DNA of 64,000 bases, from NCBI GenBank assembly GCA_035574155.1, contig DATLZD010000021.1, positions 1 to 64,000 of the forward strand. Direction: 5' to 3'. The notes under the pieces were generated by a model. The model saw only the letters and a program-made list of their open reading frames with translations. It was not told the DNA's origin and searched no databases. The translations under genes were made by a program, and so were the position numbers. Below are positions 24,471 through 32,794 of this stretch, one piece after another (the first letter of the stretch is position 1; each line of letters begins with the position of its first letter). This DNA is from HRBIN24 sp035574155 (GTDB taxonomy: Bacteria > Chloroflexota > Dehalococcoidia > SM23-28-2 > HRBIN24).

Positions 24471-24947
24471 ATGCGCATAGCGGTGGCCGCTGACCACGCC
24501 GGGCTACCCCTGAAGGAGGTGGTGATAGCCCACTTGTCCGGCCAGGGACACCGGGTGATAGACCTGGGCACCGACAGCCTAGAGCCGGTGGACTACCCCG
24601 ATTATGCCCGATTGGTCGGCGAGGCCCTGCAGCGGGGGGAAGCAGACCGTGGCATCGTCATCTGCGGCAGCGGCGTGGGGGCCAGCATCGCTGCCAACAA
24701 GATGAGGGGCGTGCGCGCCGCCGTCTGCCACGACACCTATTCGGCCCGCCAGGGCGTGGAGCATGACGACATGAATGTCCTCTGTCTCGGCTCGCGGGTG
24801 GTGGGTCCTGACCTGGCCATCGAGCTGGTCCAGGCCTTCGTGCAAGCCCGCTTCAGCGGCGAGGAGCGCTATCGCCGCCGTCTCGAGAAGGTGCTGGCCC
24901 TGGAGGAGGCCGCCTCCCGTTGCCAACAGGAGGCCAGGACGCCGTGA
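24471..24947 (+). CDS. rpiB: ribose-5-phosphate isomerase B
   Basis: A 158-residue RpiB/LacAB family isomerase that interconverts ribose 5-phosphate and ribulose 5-phosphate. 'MRIAVAADHAG', 'GIVICGSGVGASIAANK' with catalytic Cys65 and 'HDDMNVLCLGSRVVG' are intact. The length is normal. Its stop overlaps the GTG of the transaldolase gene, giving a non-oxidative pentose-phosphate operon. Confidence 0.93.
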   Translation: MRIAVAADHAGLPLKEVVIAHLSGQGHRVIDLGTDSLEPVDYPDYARLVGEALQRGEADRGIVICGSGVGASIAANKMRGVRAAVCHDTYSARQGVEHDDMNVLCLGSRVVGPDLAIELVQAFVQARFSGEERYRRRLEKVLALEEAASRCQQEARTP

Positions 24948-26077
24948 CCAACCCCCTCCTCGCGCTGCGGGGCCTCGGCCAGAGCATCTGGTTGGACAGC
25001 CTGGGCCGCCGTCTGCTCGGTTCGGGCGAGCTGGCCCGTCTGCTGAGGGAGGACGGGGTCGTCGGCGTCACCTCCAACCCCGCCATATTCGAGAAGGCCA
25101 TCGTCGAGACGGAGGACTACGACGCCGATATCGCGCGCCTGGCGGCCAGCGGCCGCGACGCCGCCGCCATCTATGACGAGTTGGTGGTGGAGGACGTCCG
25201 CCAGGCGGCTGACCTGCTGCTGCCGGTCTACGAGGCGACCCAGGGGCAGGACGGATACGTGAGCCTGGAGGTGTCGCCCGAGCTGGCCCATGACGCCGGG
25301 GGGACGGTGGCGGCTGTCAGGCGTCTCTGGCAGGCGGTGGGCCGTCCCAACCTGATGGTCAAGATACCGGGCACCGTCCAGGGCCTGGAGGCCATCGAGG
25401 CCTGCCTCTCGGAGGGCATGAACATCAACGTGACGCTCCTCTTCAGCGTCCGCCGCTACGAAGAGGTAGCCTGGGCCTATGTCCGTGCCCTGGAGCGACG
25501 GGCGGCCCAGGGCCTCCCCGTGGACCGAGTGGCCTCTGTCGCCAGCTTTTTCGTCAGCCGTGTCGACACCCTGGTGGACCGGCTGCTGGAGGAGCGCCTC
25601 TCGGCCGACCCGTCCCTGGCGGAAGAGGTCAGGCCCCTCCTGGGAAAGGCCGGCATAGCCAACGCCAAGCTGGCCTACCGTCGCTTCCAGCAGGTGTTCT
25701 CGGGCCCACGTTTCCTCGCTCTGGTCCAGAAGGGCGCCCGCGTGCAACGCTGCCTGTGGGCGAGCACCAGCACCAAGAACCCCGCCTACTCGGACGTGAT
25801 GTATGTGGAGGGCCTCATAGGCCCTCAGACCGTCAACACCCTGCCCCCAGCGACCCTCGAGGCCTTCCGCGACCACGGGCGGGTGGCGGCCACGTTGGCC
25901 CAGGGGGTGGAGGAGGCCGAGGCCATCATCGCCCGTCTCGCTTCCTTGGGCATCGACATCGAGGAGGTGGCCGCGCAACTGGAGGCCGAGGGCGTGCGCC
26001 TGTTCGTCGAGGCCTACCGCCGGACCTTGACGGCGCTGGCAGAGAAGGCCCGACGCCTGGCCGCCGCGCGGCCCTGA
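24944..26077 (+). CDS. tal: transaldolase
   Basis: A 377-residue transaldolase of the long (actinobacterial/cyanobacterial) type. It starts 'QSIWLDSLGRRLL' and has GVTSNPAIFEKAI, the Schiff-base Lys140 in LMVKIPGT and 'STSTKNPAYSDVMYVEGL'. It exchanges dihydroxyacetone units between sugar phosphates in the pentose-phosphate pathway. GTG start in a GTGA overlap with rpiB, with AGGAGG upstream inside rpiB, so translation is coupled. Confidence 0.92.
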   Translation: MTNPLLALRGLGQSIWLDSLGRRLLGSGELARLLREDGVVGVTSNPAIFEKAIVETEDYDADIARLAASGRDAAAIYDELVVEDVRQAADLLLPVYEATQGQDGYVSLEVSPELAHDAGGTVAAVRRLWQAVGRPNLMVKIPGTVQGLEAIEACLSEGMNINVTLLFSVRRYEEVAWAYVRALERRAAQGLPVDRVASVASFFVSRVDTLVDRLLEERLSADPSLAEEVRPLLGKAGIANAKLAYRRFQQVFSGPRFLALVQKGARVQRCLWASTSTKNPAYSDVMYVEGLIGPQTVNTLPPATLEAFRDHGRVAATLAQGVEEAEAIIARLASLGIDIEEVAAQLEAEGVRLFVEAYRRTLTALAEKARRLAAARP

Positions 26078-26164
26078 ACCCCGGCGTGGTAGCTCCCCCA
26101 GCGAGGGAAGGGGTGTCCCCACCGTGGGGCGCCGCTCCGGCGTCGAGGACCGCTGCCGCCCAGC

Positions 26165-26193
26165 TTGACACGGCCAAGGGGGTGGGATAAGGT
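26165..26193 (+). promoter_or_regulatory. promoter TTGACA-17-TAAGGT
   Basis: A consensus -35 TTGACA (26165-26170) is followed after 17 bp by TAAGGT (26188-26193). It would drive the YggX-like, YyaL-like and SagB-like genes. Confidence 0.6.
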
Positions 26194-26225
26194 CGAACAC
26201 GGTCGGCCGACGGTCTGGAGTCCTG

Positions 26226-26486
26226 ATGTCGTCTCCCATCGTCTGCGTCCGCTGCGGCCGTAGTGCCCAGCCGCTGCCGGGTCCACCCACCGGCGGCCGG
26301 CTGGGTCGTCAGATCCAGGAGTCTGTCTGCGCCGATTGCTGGAACGAGTGGCGCGAGGTCTCGGGCCGCGTCATCGCCCACTACGGCCTCAACATGGGCA
26401 ACCCCGACCACCGGCACCAACTGCGAGAGCTGATGAAGGACTTCCTCAACCTGCCCTCTCAGGAAGGGGCCCAGGCCGGGCAGTGA
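26226..26486 (+). CDS. YggX-like Fe(2+)-trafficking / oxidative-damage protection protein with CxxC pairs
   Basis: An 86-residue protein whose C-terminal half matches YggX: 'LNMGNPDHRHQLRELMKDFL' corresponds to the LNMMNAEHRKLLEQEM region of E. coli YggX. The Cys near position 7 is conserved (Cys7). Unlike YggX it has three more cysteines, forming two pairs (C7xxC10 and C35xxC38), so it probably binds zinc or iron as a ribbon. YggX protects iron-sulfur clusters from oxidation. It is 7 nt upstream of the thioredoxin-fold gene. Confidence 0.75.
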   Translation: MSSPIVCVRCGRSAQPLPGPPTGGRLGRQIQESVCADCWNEWREVSGRVIAHYGLNMGNPDHRHQLRELMKDFLNLPSQEGAQAGQ

Positions 26487-26493
26487 CGTCCCC

Positions 26494-28542
26494 ATGACCA
26501 ACCGCCTGGCCAACGAGACCAGCCCCTACCTGCAGCAGCACGCTGACAACCCCGTGGACTGGTACCCCTGGGGGGAGGAGGCCTTCCGCCGGGCCCAGGA
26601 GGAGGACAAGCCCATCCTCCTCAGCATCGGCTACTCGTCCTGCCACTGGTGCCACGTCATGGAGCGGGAGTGCTTCGAGGACCCGGACATCGCCCGCATC
26701 ATGAACGAGAACTTCGTCTGCATCAAGGTGGACCGCGAGGAGCGGCCCGACGTGGACGCCGTCTACATGCAGGCGGTCCAGGCCATGACCGGCTCCGGCG
26801 GCTGGCCCCTTACTGTCTTCCTGACCCCGAAGGGAGAGCCCTTCTTCGGCGGGACCTACTTCCCGCCCGAGGACCGTCACGGGCTGCCAGGCTTCCCCCG
26901 CGTCCTCATGGCCATTGCCCAGGCCTACCGGGAGCAGCGGGACCAAGTGGTGCGGCAGGCCCAGCAGCTCACCGCCCACCTCCAGCGGCTGTCGACCCTG
27001 CGCTCGCCGCCCGAGCCCCTTACGCCCGATGTCCTGCGCGAGGCCTTTCAGGGGGTCCAGTCCCAGTTCGATCCCGAATACGGCGGCTTCGGGCCCGCGC
27101 CCAAGTTCCCCCAGCCCTTGGTGTGGGAGTTCGTCCTGCGCTACCATGCCCGCACGGGCGACACCCAGCCCCTGGACATGGTCCAACGGACCCTTCACGC
27201 CATGGCCCGCGGCGGCATACGCGACCACCTAGGCGGCGGCTTCCACCGCTATTCCACCGACCGGTACTGGTTGGTGCCCCACTTCGAGAAGATGCTCTAC
27301 GACAATGCCCTCCTGGCCCGGCTCTACCTGCACGCCTACCAGGCCACCGGCTCCCCAGACCACCGGAGGGTCGCGGAGGAGACCCTGGGCTACATGCTCT
27401 CCGAGATGCGGCTACCGGACGGCGCCTTCGCCTCCGCCCAGGACGCCGACAGCGAAGGGGTCGAGGGCAAGTACTATGTCTGGACCTGGCAGGAGGTGAT
27501 GGACGTCCTGGGGCCAGAGCTGGGACCTGCCTTCTGTGTGGTCTACGGCATCAGCCCCGAGGGCAACTGGGAAGGGAAGAACGTGCTCCACCTGTCCGTC
27601 CCTCTGGAGGAGGCGGCCCGCCGACTGGGAACCGATGTCCCTTCCCTTGACTCGGCCCTGGAGGAGGGCCGCCGACGCCTGCTGGAGGCGAGGCGTCGGC
27701 GCGTCCCCCCCGAGCGTGACGAAAAGGTCCTGGTCTCCTGGAACGGTCTCGCCCTGGGCGCGCTGGCCGAGGCCGCCGCCGTCCTGGGCCGTGAGGACCT
27801 CCGCCGCGCGGCCGAAGAGTGCGCCCGCTTCCTCCTGGAGGAGCTGGTCCGCGATGGCCAGCTGATGCACACCTGGAAGGACGGTCAGACCAAGCTTCCC
27901 GCCTACCTGGACGATTACGCCTGCCTGGTCACGGGGCTGATGGCCCTGCACGAGGCCACCTTCGAGCCCCGCTGGCTGGAGGAGGCCCTCCGCCTGGGCC
28001 GCCAGATGGTGGACCTGTTCTGGGACCCCCGTCAGGAGGCCTTCTACGACACCAGCGCCCGCCACCAGCAGCTGGTGGTCCGCCCCCGCGACCTGCTGGA
28101 CAACGCCTACCCCTGCGGCAGCTCCGAGGCGGCCCGTGCCCTCCTGTTGCTGGCCACCGTCAGCGGCGACCACGCCCTGGCCGACGTGGCTACCCGCGCC
28201 CTGCGGGGCGTGCGCGAGTTGATGGCCCGCGCCCCCCTGGGAAGCGGCAACTGGCTCTGCGCCCTGGACTTCTACCTCGCCCGCCCCAAGGAGATAGCCA
28301 TAGTGGGCGATCCCGCATCCGCTGACACACGTCGCCTGCTGGACGTCGTCTACGGACGTTTCCGGCCCAACAAGGTGGTGGCAGGCCTGCCGCCGGGCGC
28401 CCGACCGCCCGCCGACGTCCCGCTCCTGCAGGGGAGAGAGGCCCTGGGAGGCCACGCCACCGCCTACGTCTGCCAGGACTTCGCCTGCCGGCAGCCCACC
28501 AGCGACCCGCAGGTCCTGGCCGCCCAGCTAGAGGACCTCTGA
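26494..28542 (+). CDS. thioredoxin-domain protein, YyaL/spermatogenesis-associated protein 20 family
   Basis: A 682-residue protein of the DUF255 family. Residues 1-165 are a thioredoxin-like domain starting 'NETSPYLQQHADNPVDWY' with the CHWCH motif at residues 50-54. The remainder is an (alpha/alpha)6 barrel like N-acylglucosamine 2-epimerases, with 'GGGFHRYSTDRYWLVPHFEKMLYDN' as hallmark region. These proteins are widespread but their function is not established; a redox or sugar-related role is assumed. It lies 5 nt before the SagB-like gene. Confidence 0.9.
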   Translation: MTNRLANETSPYLQQHADNPVDWYPWGEEAFRRAQEEDKPILLSIGYSSCHWCHVMERECFEDPDIARIMNENFVCIKVDREERPDVDAVYMQAVQAMTGSGGWPLTVFLTPKGEPFFGGTYFPPEDRHGLPGFPRVLMAIAQAYREQRDQVVRQAQQLTAHLQRLSTLRSPPEPLTPDVLREAFQGVQSQFDPEYGGFGPAPKFPQPLVWEFVLRYHARTGDTQPLDMVQRTLHAMARGGIRDHLGGGFHRYSTDRYWLVPHFEKMLYDNALLARLYLHAYQATGSPDHRRVAEETLGYMLSEMRLPDGAFASAQDADSEGVEGKYYVWTWQEVMDVLGPELGPAFCVVYGISPEGNWEGKNVLHLSVPLEEAARRLGTDVPSLDSALEEGRRRLLEARRRRVPPERDEKVLVSWNGLALGALAEAAAVLGREDLRRAAEECARFLLEELVRDGQLMHTWKDGQTKLPAYLDDYACLVTGLMALHEATFEPRWLEEALRLGRQMVDLFWDPRQEAFYDTSARHQQLVVRPRDLLDNAYPCGSSEAARALLLLATVSGDHALADVATRALRGVRELMARAPLGSGNWLCALDFYLARPKEIAIVGDPASADTRRLLDVVYGRFRPNKVVAGLPPGARPPADVPLLQGREALGGHATAYVCQDFACRQPTSDPQVLAAQLEDL

Positions 28543-28547
28543 ACCGA

Positions 28548-30074
28548 ATGGGCAACCGGGACACGGCAGCCGCCTGGGAATACCACAACTCCACCAAGCA
28601 CTCCTACTGGAGCGTGCGGCTGGAGTCCCATCAGCTTGACTGGGCCAACGAGCCCCTGCCCTTCAAGCTCTACCGCGGTCTGGAGCCCATCCCTCTGCCG
28701 CGGGACCTGGACGCCACCTCCGCCCCCTGCCTGGAGGCCATCGGTTGCCCGGACTACCCCACCGAGAGAGAGGTCCCCGACCTGGCGACCCTTGCCAGCC
28801 TGCTCTACTTCTCTGCCGGCATCACCAAGCGGGTCCGCTATCCCGGGGGCGAGATCTACTTCCGCGCAGCCGCCTGCACCGGGGCCCTCTACCACATAGA
28901 CCTCTACCTGGTCTGCGCCGACCTGCCCGACCTGCCGGCCGGCGTGTACCACTTCGGCCCCCACGATTTCGCCCTGCGGCGCCTGCGCCAGGGGGACTAC
29001 CGACCGGTCCTGGTAGAGGCCAGCGGCGGAGAGCCGGCCCTGTCCCAGGCGCCCGCGGCCATCGTCTTCGCCAGCACCTTCTGGCGCAACGCCTGGAAGT
29101 ACCGCGCCCGCACCTACCGCCACGCCTTCTGGGACTCGGGGACCATTCTGGCCAACCTGCTGGCCATGGCCGCTGCTCACCGGCTGCCCGCTCGGGTAGT
29201 CCTAGGCTTCGCCGATGCCCCCGTGGACCACCTTCTGGGGCTGGACGGGAGGCGGGAGGCCTCCCTGTTCATGGTCGCCCTGGGCCGCAGCAGCCCGGCA
29301 GCCGGGAAGCCGCCGCCCGTGCCGCGGCTGGAACTGGAGACGGTGCGACCATCGCCCCGGGAGGTGGAGTACCCTGCCATCGTGGCCATCCACCAGGCCT
29401 CGTCCCTGGAGAGCGGCCAGGAGGCGGCCGCCTGGCGCGGCCCTCCCCCTCCCCTGCCCTGGCCACCCCCCTCAGGCCCCCTCTTCCCCCTGCAGCCCCT
29501 GGACGACCCCCCCAGCGACGGCGTGGAGGAGGTGGTCCTGCGGCGGGGGTCCACCCGTCGCTTCGACCGCTCCCGCACCCTGGACTTCCGGGAGCTTTCG
29601 ACCATCGTCCGTGCCGCCACCCGGGGCGTGCCGGCCGACTTCCTGCCGCCCTCGGGCCTGGGTCTCAACCGACTCTTCATCATCGCCGGTGCCGTGGACG
29701 GGCTGCCTGCGGGGGCCTACCTTTACCGGCCGCAGGAGGAGGCGCTGGAACTGCTGCGGGAGGGCGACTTCCGCGCCCAGGCCGGCTACCTGGCCCTGGA
29801 GCAGCCGCTGGGCGCCGATGCCTGCGCCGACCTCTACCTCCTCTCGCCGTTAGGAATGGCCCTGGAGCGCTTCGGCAACCGGGGCTACCGGGCCGCCCAA
29901 CTGGAGGCGGGCACGGTGGGGGGCAAAGTATATCTGGCAGCCTATGCCTTGCGACGGGGCGCCACCGGCCTGACCTTCTACGATGACGACGTGGTCTCCT
30001 TCTTCTCCCCCGCCGCCGGCGGCCACTGCGTCATGTTCCTGACGGCAGTGGGCGTGCCGCGGCGCCGCCGCTAG
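28548..30074 (+). CDS. SagB/ThcOx family dehydrogenase, tandem nitroreductase domains
   Basis: A 508-residue protein with two nitroreductase-like domains. The first (about 15-245) begins 'EYHNSTKHSYWSV' and has 'GGEIYFRAAACTGALYHIDLYLV'. The second (about 315-505) begins 'LRRGSTRRFDRSRTLDFREL'. SagB-type FMN enzymes oxidise thiazolines or oxazolines to azoles in modified peptides. No YcaO cyclodehydratase or precursor peptide is in the window, so an unrelated oxidation is equally possible. It is the last gene of the YggX-YyaL-SagB run. Confidence 0.85.
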   Translation: MGNRDTAAAWEYHNSTKHSYWSVRLESHQLDWANEPLPFKLYRGLEPIPLPRDLDATSAPCLEAIGCPDYPTEREVPDLATLASLLYFSAGITKRVRYPGGEIYFRAAACTGALYHIDLYLVCADLPDLPAGVYHFGPHDFALRRLRQGDYRPVLVEASGGEPALSQAPAAIVFASTFWRNAWKYRARTYRHAFWDSGTILANLLAMAAAHRLPARVVLGFADAPVDHLLGLDGRREASLFMVALGRSSPAAGKPPPVPRLELETVRPSPREVEYPAIVAIHQASSLESGQEAAAWRGPPPPLPWPPPSGPLFPLQPLDDPPSDGVEEVVLRRGSTRRFDRSRTLDFRELSTIVRAATRGVPADFLPPSGLGLNRLFIIAGAVDGLPAGAYLYRPQEEALELLREGDFRAQAGYLALEQPLGADACADLYLLSPLGMALERFGNRGYRAAQLEAGTVGGKVYLAAYALRRGATGLTFYDDDVVSFFSPAAGGHCVMFLTAVGVPRRRR

Positions 30075-30224
30075 ACCCCCTTCGTCTGTCACGTCACCCC
30101 TGTAACGCCTGCCGGCCCGGCGAGTCTCTTCCCTGGAGTCTACGTCCTGGGGGTGAGAGCTCAGGGGACGGCTATACCCATTCCCGGCAGCAGGTCAAGG
30201 ACCGAGACGAAAGGAGGTAAGCAG

Positions 30225-30431
30225 ATGCTGGGCTTGGTCATACGCCACCTGTGGGCCGTTTTCGGGCCGGCCAGCGAGGAAGAGGAGGGCCAGGCCCTCA
30301 CCGAGTACGGGCTCATCCTGGCCCTCATCGCCATAGCTGCGATTGGCGCACTTGTGCTGATTGGGACCGCCGTAGCCGGCGTGCTGGATGACATCGGTAA
30401 CTGCTTGCAGGACCCGACGACCTGCGTGTAG
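30225..30431 (+). CDS. flp: Flp family type IVb pilin
   Basis: A 68-residue prepilin. After a short leader the processing site reads EEEG/QALTEYGL, with Glu at +5 and Tyr at +6 as in Flp pilins, followed by one hydrophobic helix (about 25-50) and a short tail with two cysteines. The start at 30225 has a near-perfect AAGGAGGTAA; an upstream in-frame start at 30153 is not needed. It is the major pilin of the Tad pilus encoded downstream. Confidence 0.92.
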   Translation: MLGLVIRHLWAVFGPASEEEEGQALTEYGLILALIAIAAIGALVLIGTAVAGVLDDIGNCLQDPTTCV

Positions 30432-30497
30432 CCCGTTACGACTGACGGGGCGGCGCAGGCATAAGGCTAGGGCACCTGTTAGGGAGGTGTGCCAGCG

Positions 30498-30896
30498 ATG
30501 GTCCGCGGCCGGGCGGGAGGGCGGGGCCAGGCGGTGGTGGAGCTGGCCCTCGCCCTCCCCCTGCTGGCCCTCCTCCTCTTCGGCATCATCGACTTCGGCC
30601 TGGGCCTCAGCGCCCGCATCCAGGTCTCCAACGCGGTGCGGGAGGGCGCACGCCTCGCCGCCGTCAAGTGGCAGGAGGCCGACATCGAGCAGCAGGTCCG
30701 GCAGAGGGTCATGGGCCTGACCGATACGGTGGTCAACGCCACCCTCGGCACGCCCGTGGTGGAGTTCCCCGAGGGGAGGACCCCCGGTGCCTCCGTCAGG
30801 GTGCGCCTGGACTGCCGCTACAACTTCTTCGTCCCCGGTCTTGCGGGCATCGCCGACCTCAACTGCTCCTCCAGCACCGTCATGCGACTGGAGTGA
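30498..30896 (+). CDS. tadE: TadE family pilus protein (pseudopilin)
   Basis: A 132-residue TadE-like protein. 'GRGQAVVELALALPLLALLL' gives a Flp-like processing site (G/QAVVE) and one transmembrane helix, and 'VSNAVREGARLAAV' follows. Two cysteines in the C-terminal domain may form a disulfide. Pseudopilins of this type help assemble the Flp pilus. GGGAGGTG precedes the start. It is 4 nt upstream of tadG. Confidence 0.88.
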   Translation: MVRGRAGGRGQAVVELALALPLLALLLFGIIDFGLGLSARIQVSNAVREGARLAAVKWQEADIEQQVRQRVMGLTDTVVNATLGTPVVEFPEGRTPGASVRVRLDCRYNFFVPGLAGIADLNCSSSTVMRLE

Positions 30897-30900
30897 GAGG

Positions 30901-31896
30901 ATGGACGGTCGCGGACAGCGGGGCAACGTCATCGTGCTGGTGGCCCTGGCGCTGGTGGGGCTGATGGGCTTCGCGGCTGTCGCCGTGGACGTGGGCTACT
31001 TCGTCTGGCAGCGGCAGGACCTCCAGCGTGTGGCCGATGCCGCTGCCCTGGCCGGCATCCAAGAGCTGCCCGAGGACCCCACCGCCGCGGTGGCGGTGGC
31101 CGCCGACTATGCCCAGCGCAACGGTGCCGGCTCCCACGGCTGGGTCCTGGAGTCGGTGCGGGTGGTCAACGGCACGTCCCTGGAAGTCCGCATCAGCCAT
31201 CCCGACGCCCCCTTCTTCCTGGGGCGGGTGCTGGGCTTCCACGTGCTGGACGTGACCGCTCGGGCCACGGCCGCCGTGCAGTCCCCTGTCCGCTCCGACA
31301 ACGTCATGCCCTGGGCGCTGCGGGAGTCGGCCCGCCAGCGCGCCCAGCCCGGCGACGTCGTCACGGTCAAGTACAGCGCCGGCAGCGGGTCCCAGGGCGA
31401 CTACGGGGCCCTGTCCGTCATCAAGCGCGGCTCCAGTCAGTACGAGGAGAACATCAAGAACGGCGTCACCCTGGAGCTGTTCCGCACCTACGAGGTGGAG
31501 ACGGGCAACATGACCGGCGCCACCCGCGACGGCATGACCTATCGCCTGGGCAACACCGACCCTGCCTGCGATACCTTCGCCGAGGTCTTCCAGCAGGTGG
31601 AGCCGGGAACGTGGCGCTTCCGCAACGAGGCCTGCAACCCCTGGTCACCCATCGGCCAGGGGAGCAAGCGCGTGGTCCTCATACCCGTCATCGCGGACGA
31701 TGCCGACCCCGGCCGTGGGCAGGTGACGGCCATCGGCTTCGCCCTGGCCTTTCTGGAGGACTTCACCTGCCCCAGCGGCAACGAGTGCGACGTGCAGGTC
31801 AGGTTCGTCCAGGCCCTCATGTCGCCCGACGACCAGATGCTCTACGGCAACTACGACTCCAGATCCGGGCTCAAGGTGGTCCGCCTGGTCCAATAG
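30901..31896 (+). CDS. tadG: TadG-like pilus assembly protein
   Basis: A 331-residue protein with the Tad N-terminal segment: GNVIVLVALALVGLMGFAA, then 'VDVGYFVWQRQDLQRVADAAALAG'. One transmembrane helix near residues 10-30 leaves a 300-residue exported domain. That domain is not a recognisable von Willebrand module; it contains 'GQGSKRVVLIPVI'. It starts at ATG 30901 directly after tadE. A role in pilus assembly or anchoring is inferred from the locus. Confidence 0.85.
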   Translation: MDGRGQRGNVIVLVALALVGLMGFAAVAVDVGYFVWQRQDLQRVADAAALAGIQELPEDPTAAVAVAADYAQRNGAGSHGWVLESVRVVNGTSLEVRISHPDAPFFLGRVLGFHVLDVTARATAAVQSPVRSDNVMPWALRESARQRAQPGDVVTVKYSAGSGSQGDYGALSVIKRGSSQYEENIKNGVTLELFRTYEVETGNMTGATRDGMTYRLGNTDPACDTFAEVFQQVEPGTWRFRNEACNPWSPIGQGSKRVVLIPVIADDADPGRGQVTAIGFALAFLEDFTCPSGNECDVQVRFVQALMSPDDQMLYGNYDSRSGLKVVRLVQ

Positions 31897-31914
31897 GGAA
31901 GGAGGGAGAAGCCG

Positions 31915-32760
31915 ATGCTGGGCATGCAGGCCCTGGGCAGAGGGGGACAGCGACTGGCCCTACCCCTGGCCGCCCTCCTGGGCCTCGTGAGCGCCCTGCT
32001 CATCTTTGTCGTGCTGAGCAACGCCGGTGGCGGCGGTGGCCAGGGCGCCGAGAGCGCGGCGACCGTCCCGGCGGTCATAGCGGCCGTGGACATACCGGCC
32101 CGCACCCGCATCACCGCCGACATGGTGGAGGTGCGGCCCGTGCCCAGGGACCTGGTGAGCGCCAAGGCCTTCTCCAACGCCCAGGACGTGGTCGGCAAGG
32201 TGGCGCGCTTCCCCATCGCCGCCAAGGAGCAGGTCACGGCCGACAGCCTGGTGGAGACGTCCCTGGGGGTCGAGGCCGGCCGCAACGCGCCCCTGGCGGT
32301 CCAGGTGCCGCCGGGCAAGCGGGCCCTGGCCATCAAGGCCAGCGAGGACACCGCTGCCGGGGGCCTGGTGCTGCCCGGAGACTTCGTCGACGTCATCGGC
32401 GTGTTCGAGATAGGCGGTGAGGGGGCGGACCGACGCACCGTCTCGGTGGTGGTGGCCCAGAACGTGCAGGTCCTGGCCATCGGCCAGCGCATCACCGACC
32501 TGCCCCCGGGGTCTGCCGATCTGCCCCCCAACGAGCGAGTGAACCTGCGCAACGCCAGCCCCGACCCCGGGGCCAAGACCATGACCCTGGCCGTGAGCCC
32601 CGAGGAGGCCCTGGCCCTCTCCCTGGCCAGCGAGAAGGGCGCCCTGCGGGTGGCCCTGCGCTCCTTCACCGACACCAACCGGACCAGCGCCCGGGTGCTG
32701 CCGCCGGGGGCCGTGCTGCCGCCGGAGATAGCCGCCATCCTGCAGCTGACCCAGCAGTGA
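31915..32760 (+). CDS. cpaB: Flp pilus assembly protein CpaB (RcpC-like, SAF domain)
   Basis: A 281-residue protein with one N-terminal transmembrane helix (about 15-35) and a SAF domain starting 'VIAAVDIPARTRITADMVEVR'. The later part 'LVLPGDFVDVIGVFEIGG' is typical of CpaB/RcpC. In diderms CpaB works with the secretin; here no secretin gene is present, so it must act at the cell wall or membrane of a different envelope. It has AGGGAGGGAG upstream and fits the operon order. Confidence 0.9.
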   Translation: MLGMQALGRGGQRLALPLAALLGLVSALLIFVVLSNAGGGGGQGAESAATVPAVIAAVDIPARTRITADMVEVRPVPRDLVSAKAFSNAQDVVGKVARFPIAAKEQVTADSLVETSLGVEAGRNAPLAVQVPPGKRALAIKASEDTAAGGLVLPGDFVDVIGVFEIGGEGADRRTVSVVVAQNVQVLAIGQRITDLPPGSADLPPNERVNLRNASPDPGAKTMTLAVSPEEALALSLASEKGALRVALRSFTDTNRTSARVLPPGAVLPPEIAAILQLTQQ

Positions 32761-32794
32761 GGCCGCCCATACCAAGGATGAGAGGTGCAGCGTC

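Noticed and set aside
28548..30074. Thiazole/oxazole-modified peptide gene cluster based on the SagB-like gene
   Set aside because: No YcaO, ocin-ThiF or precursor peptide gene is in the surrounding DNA.
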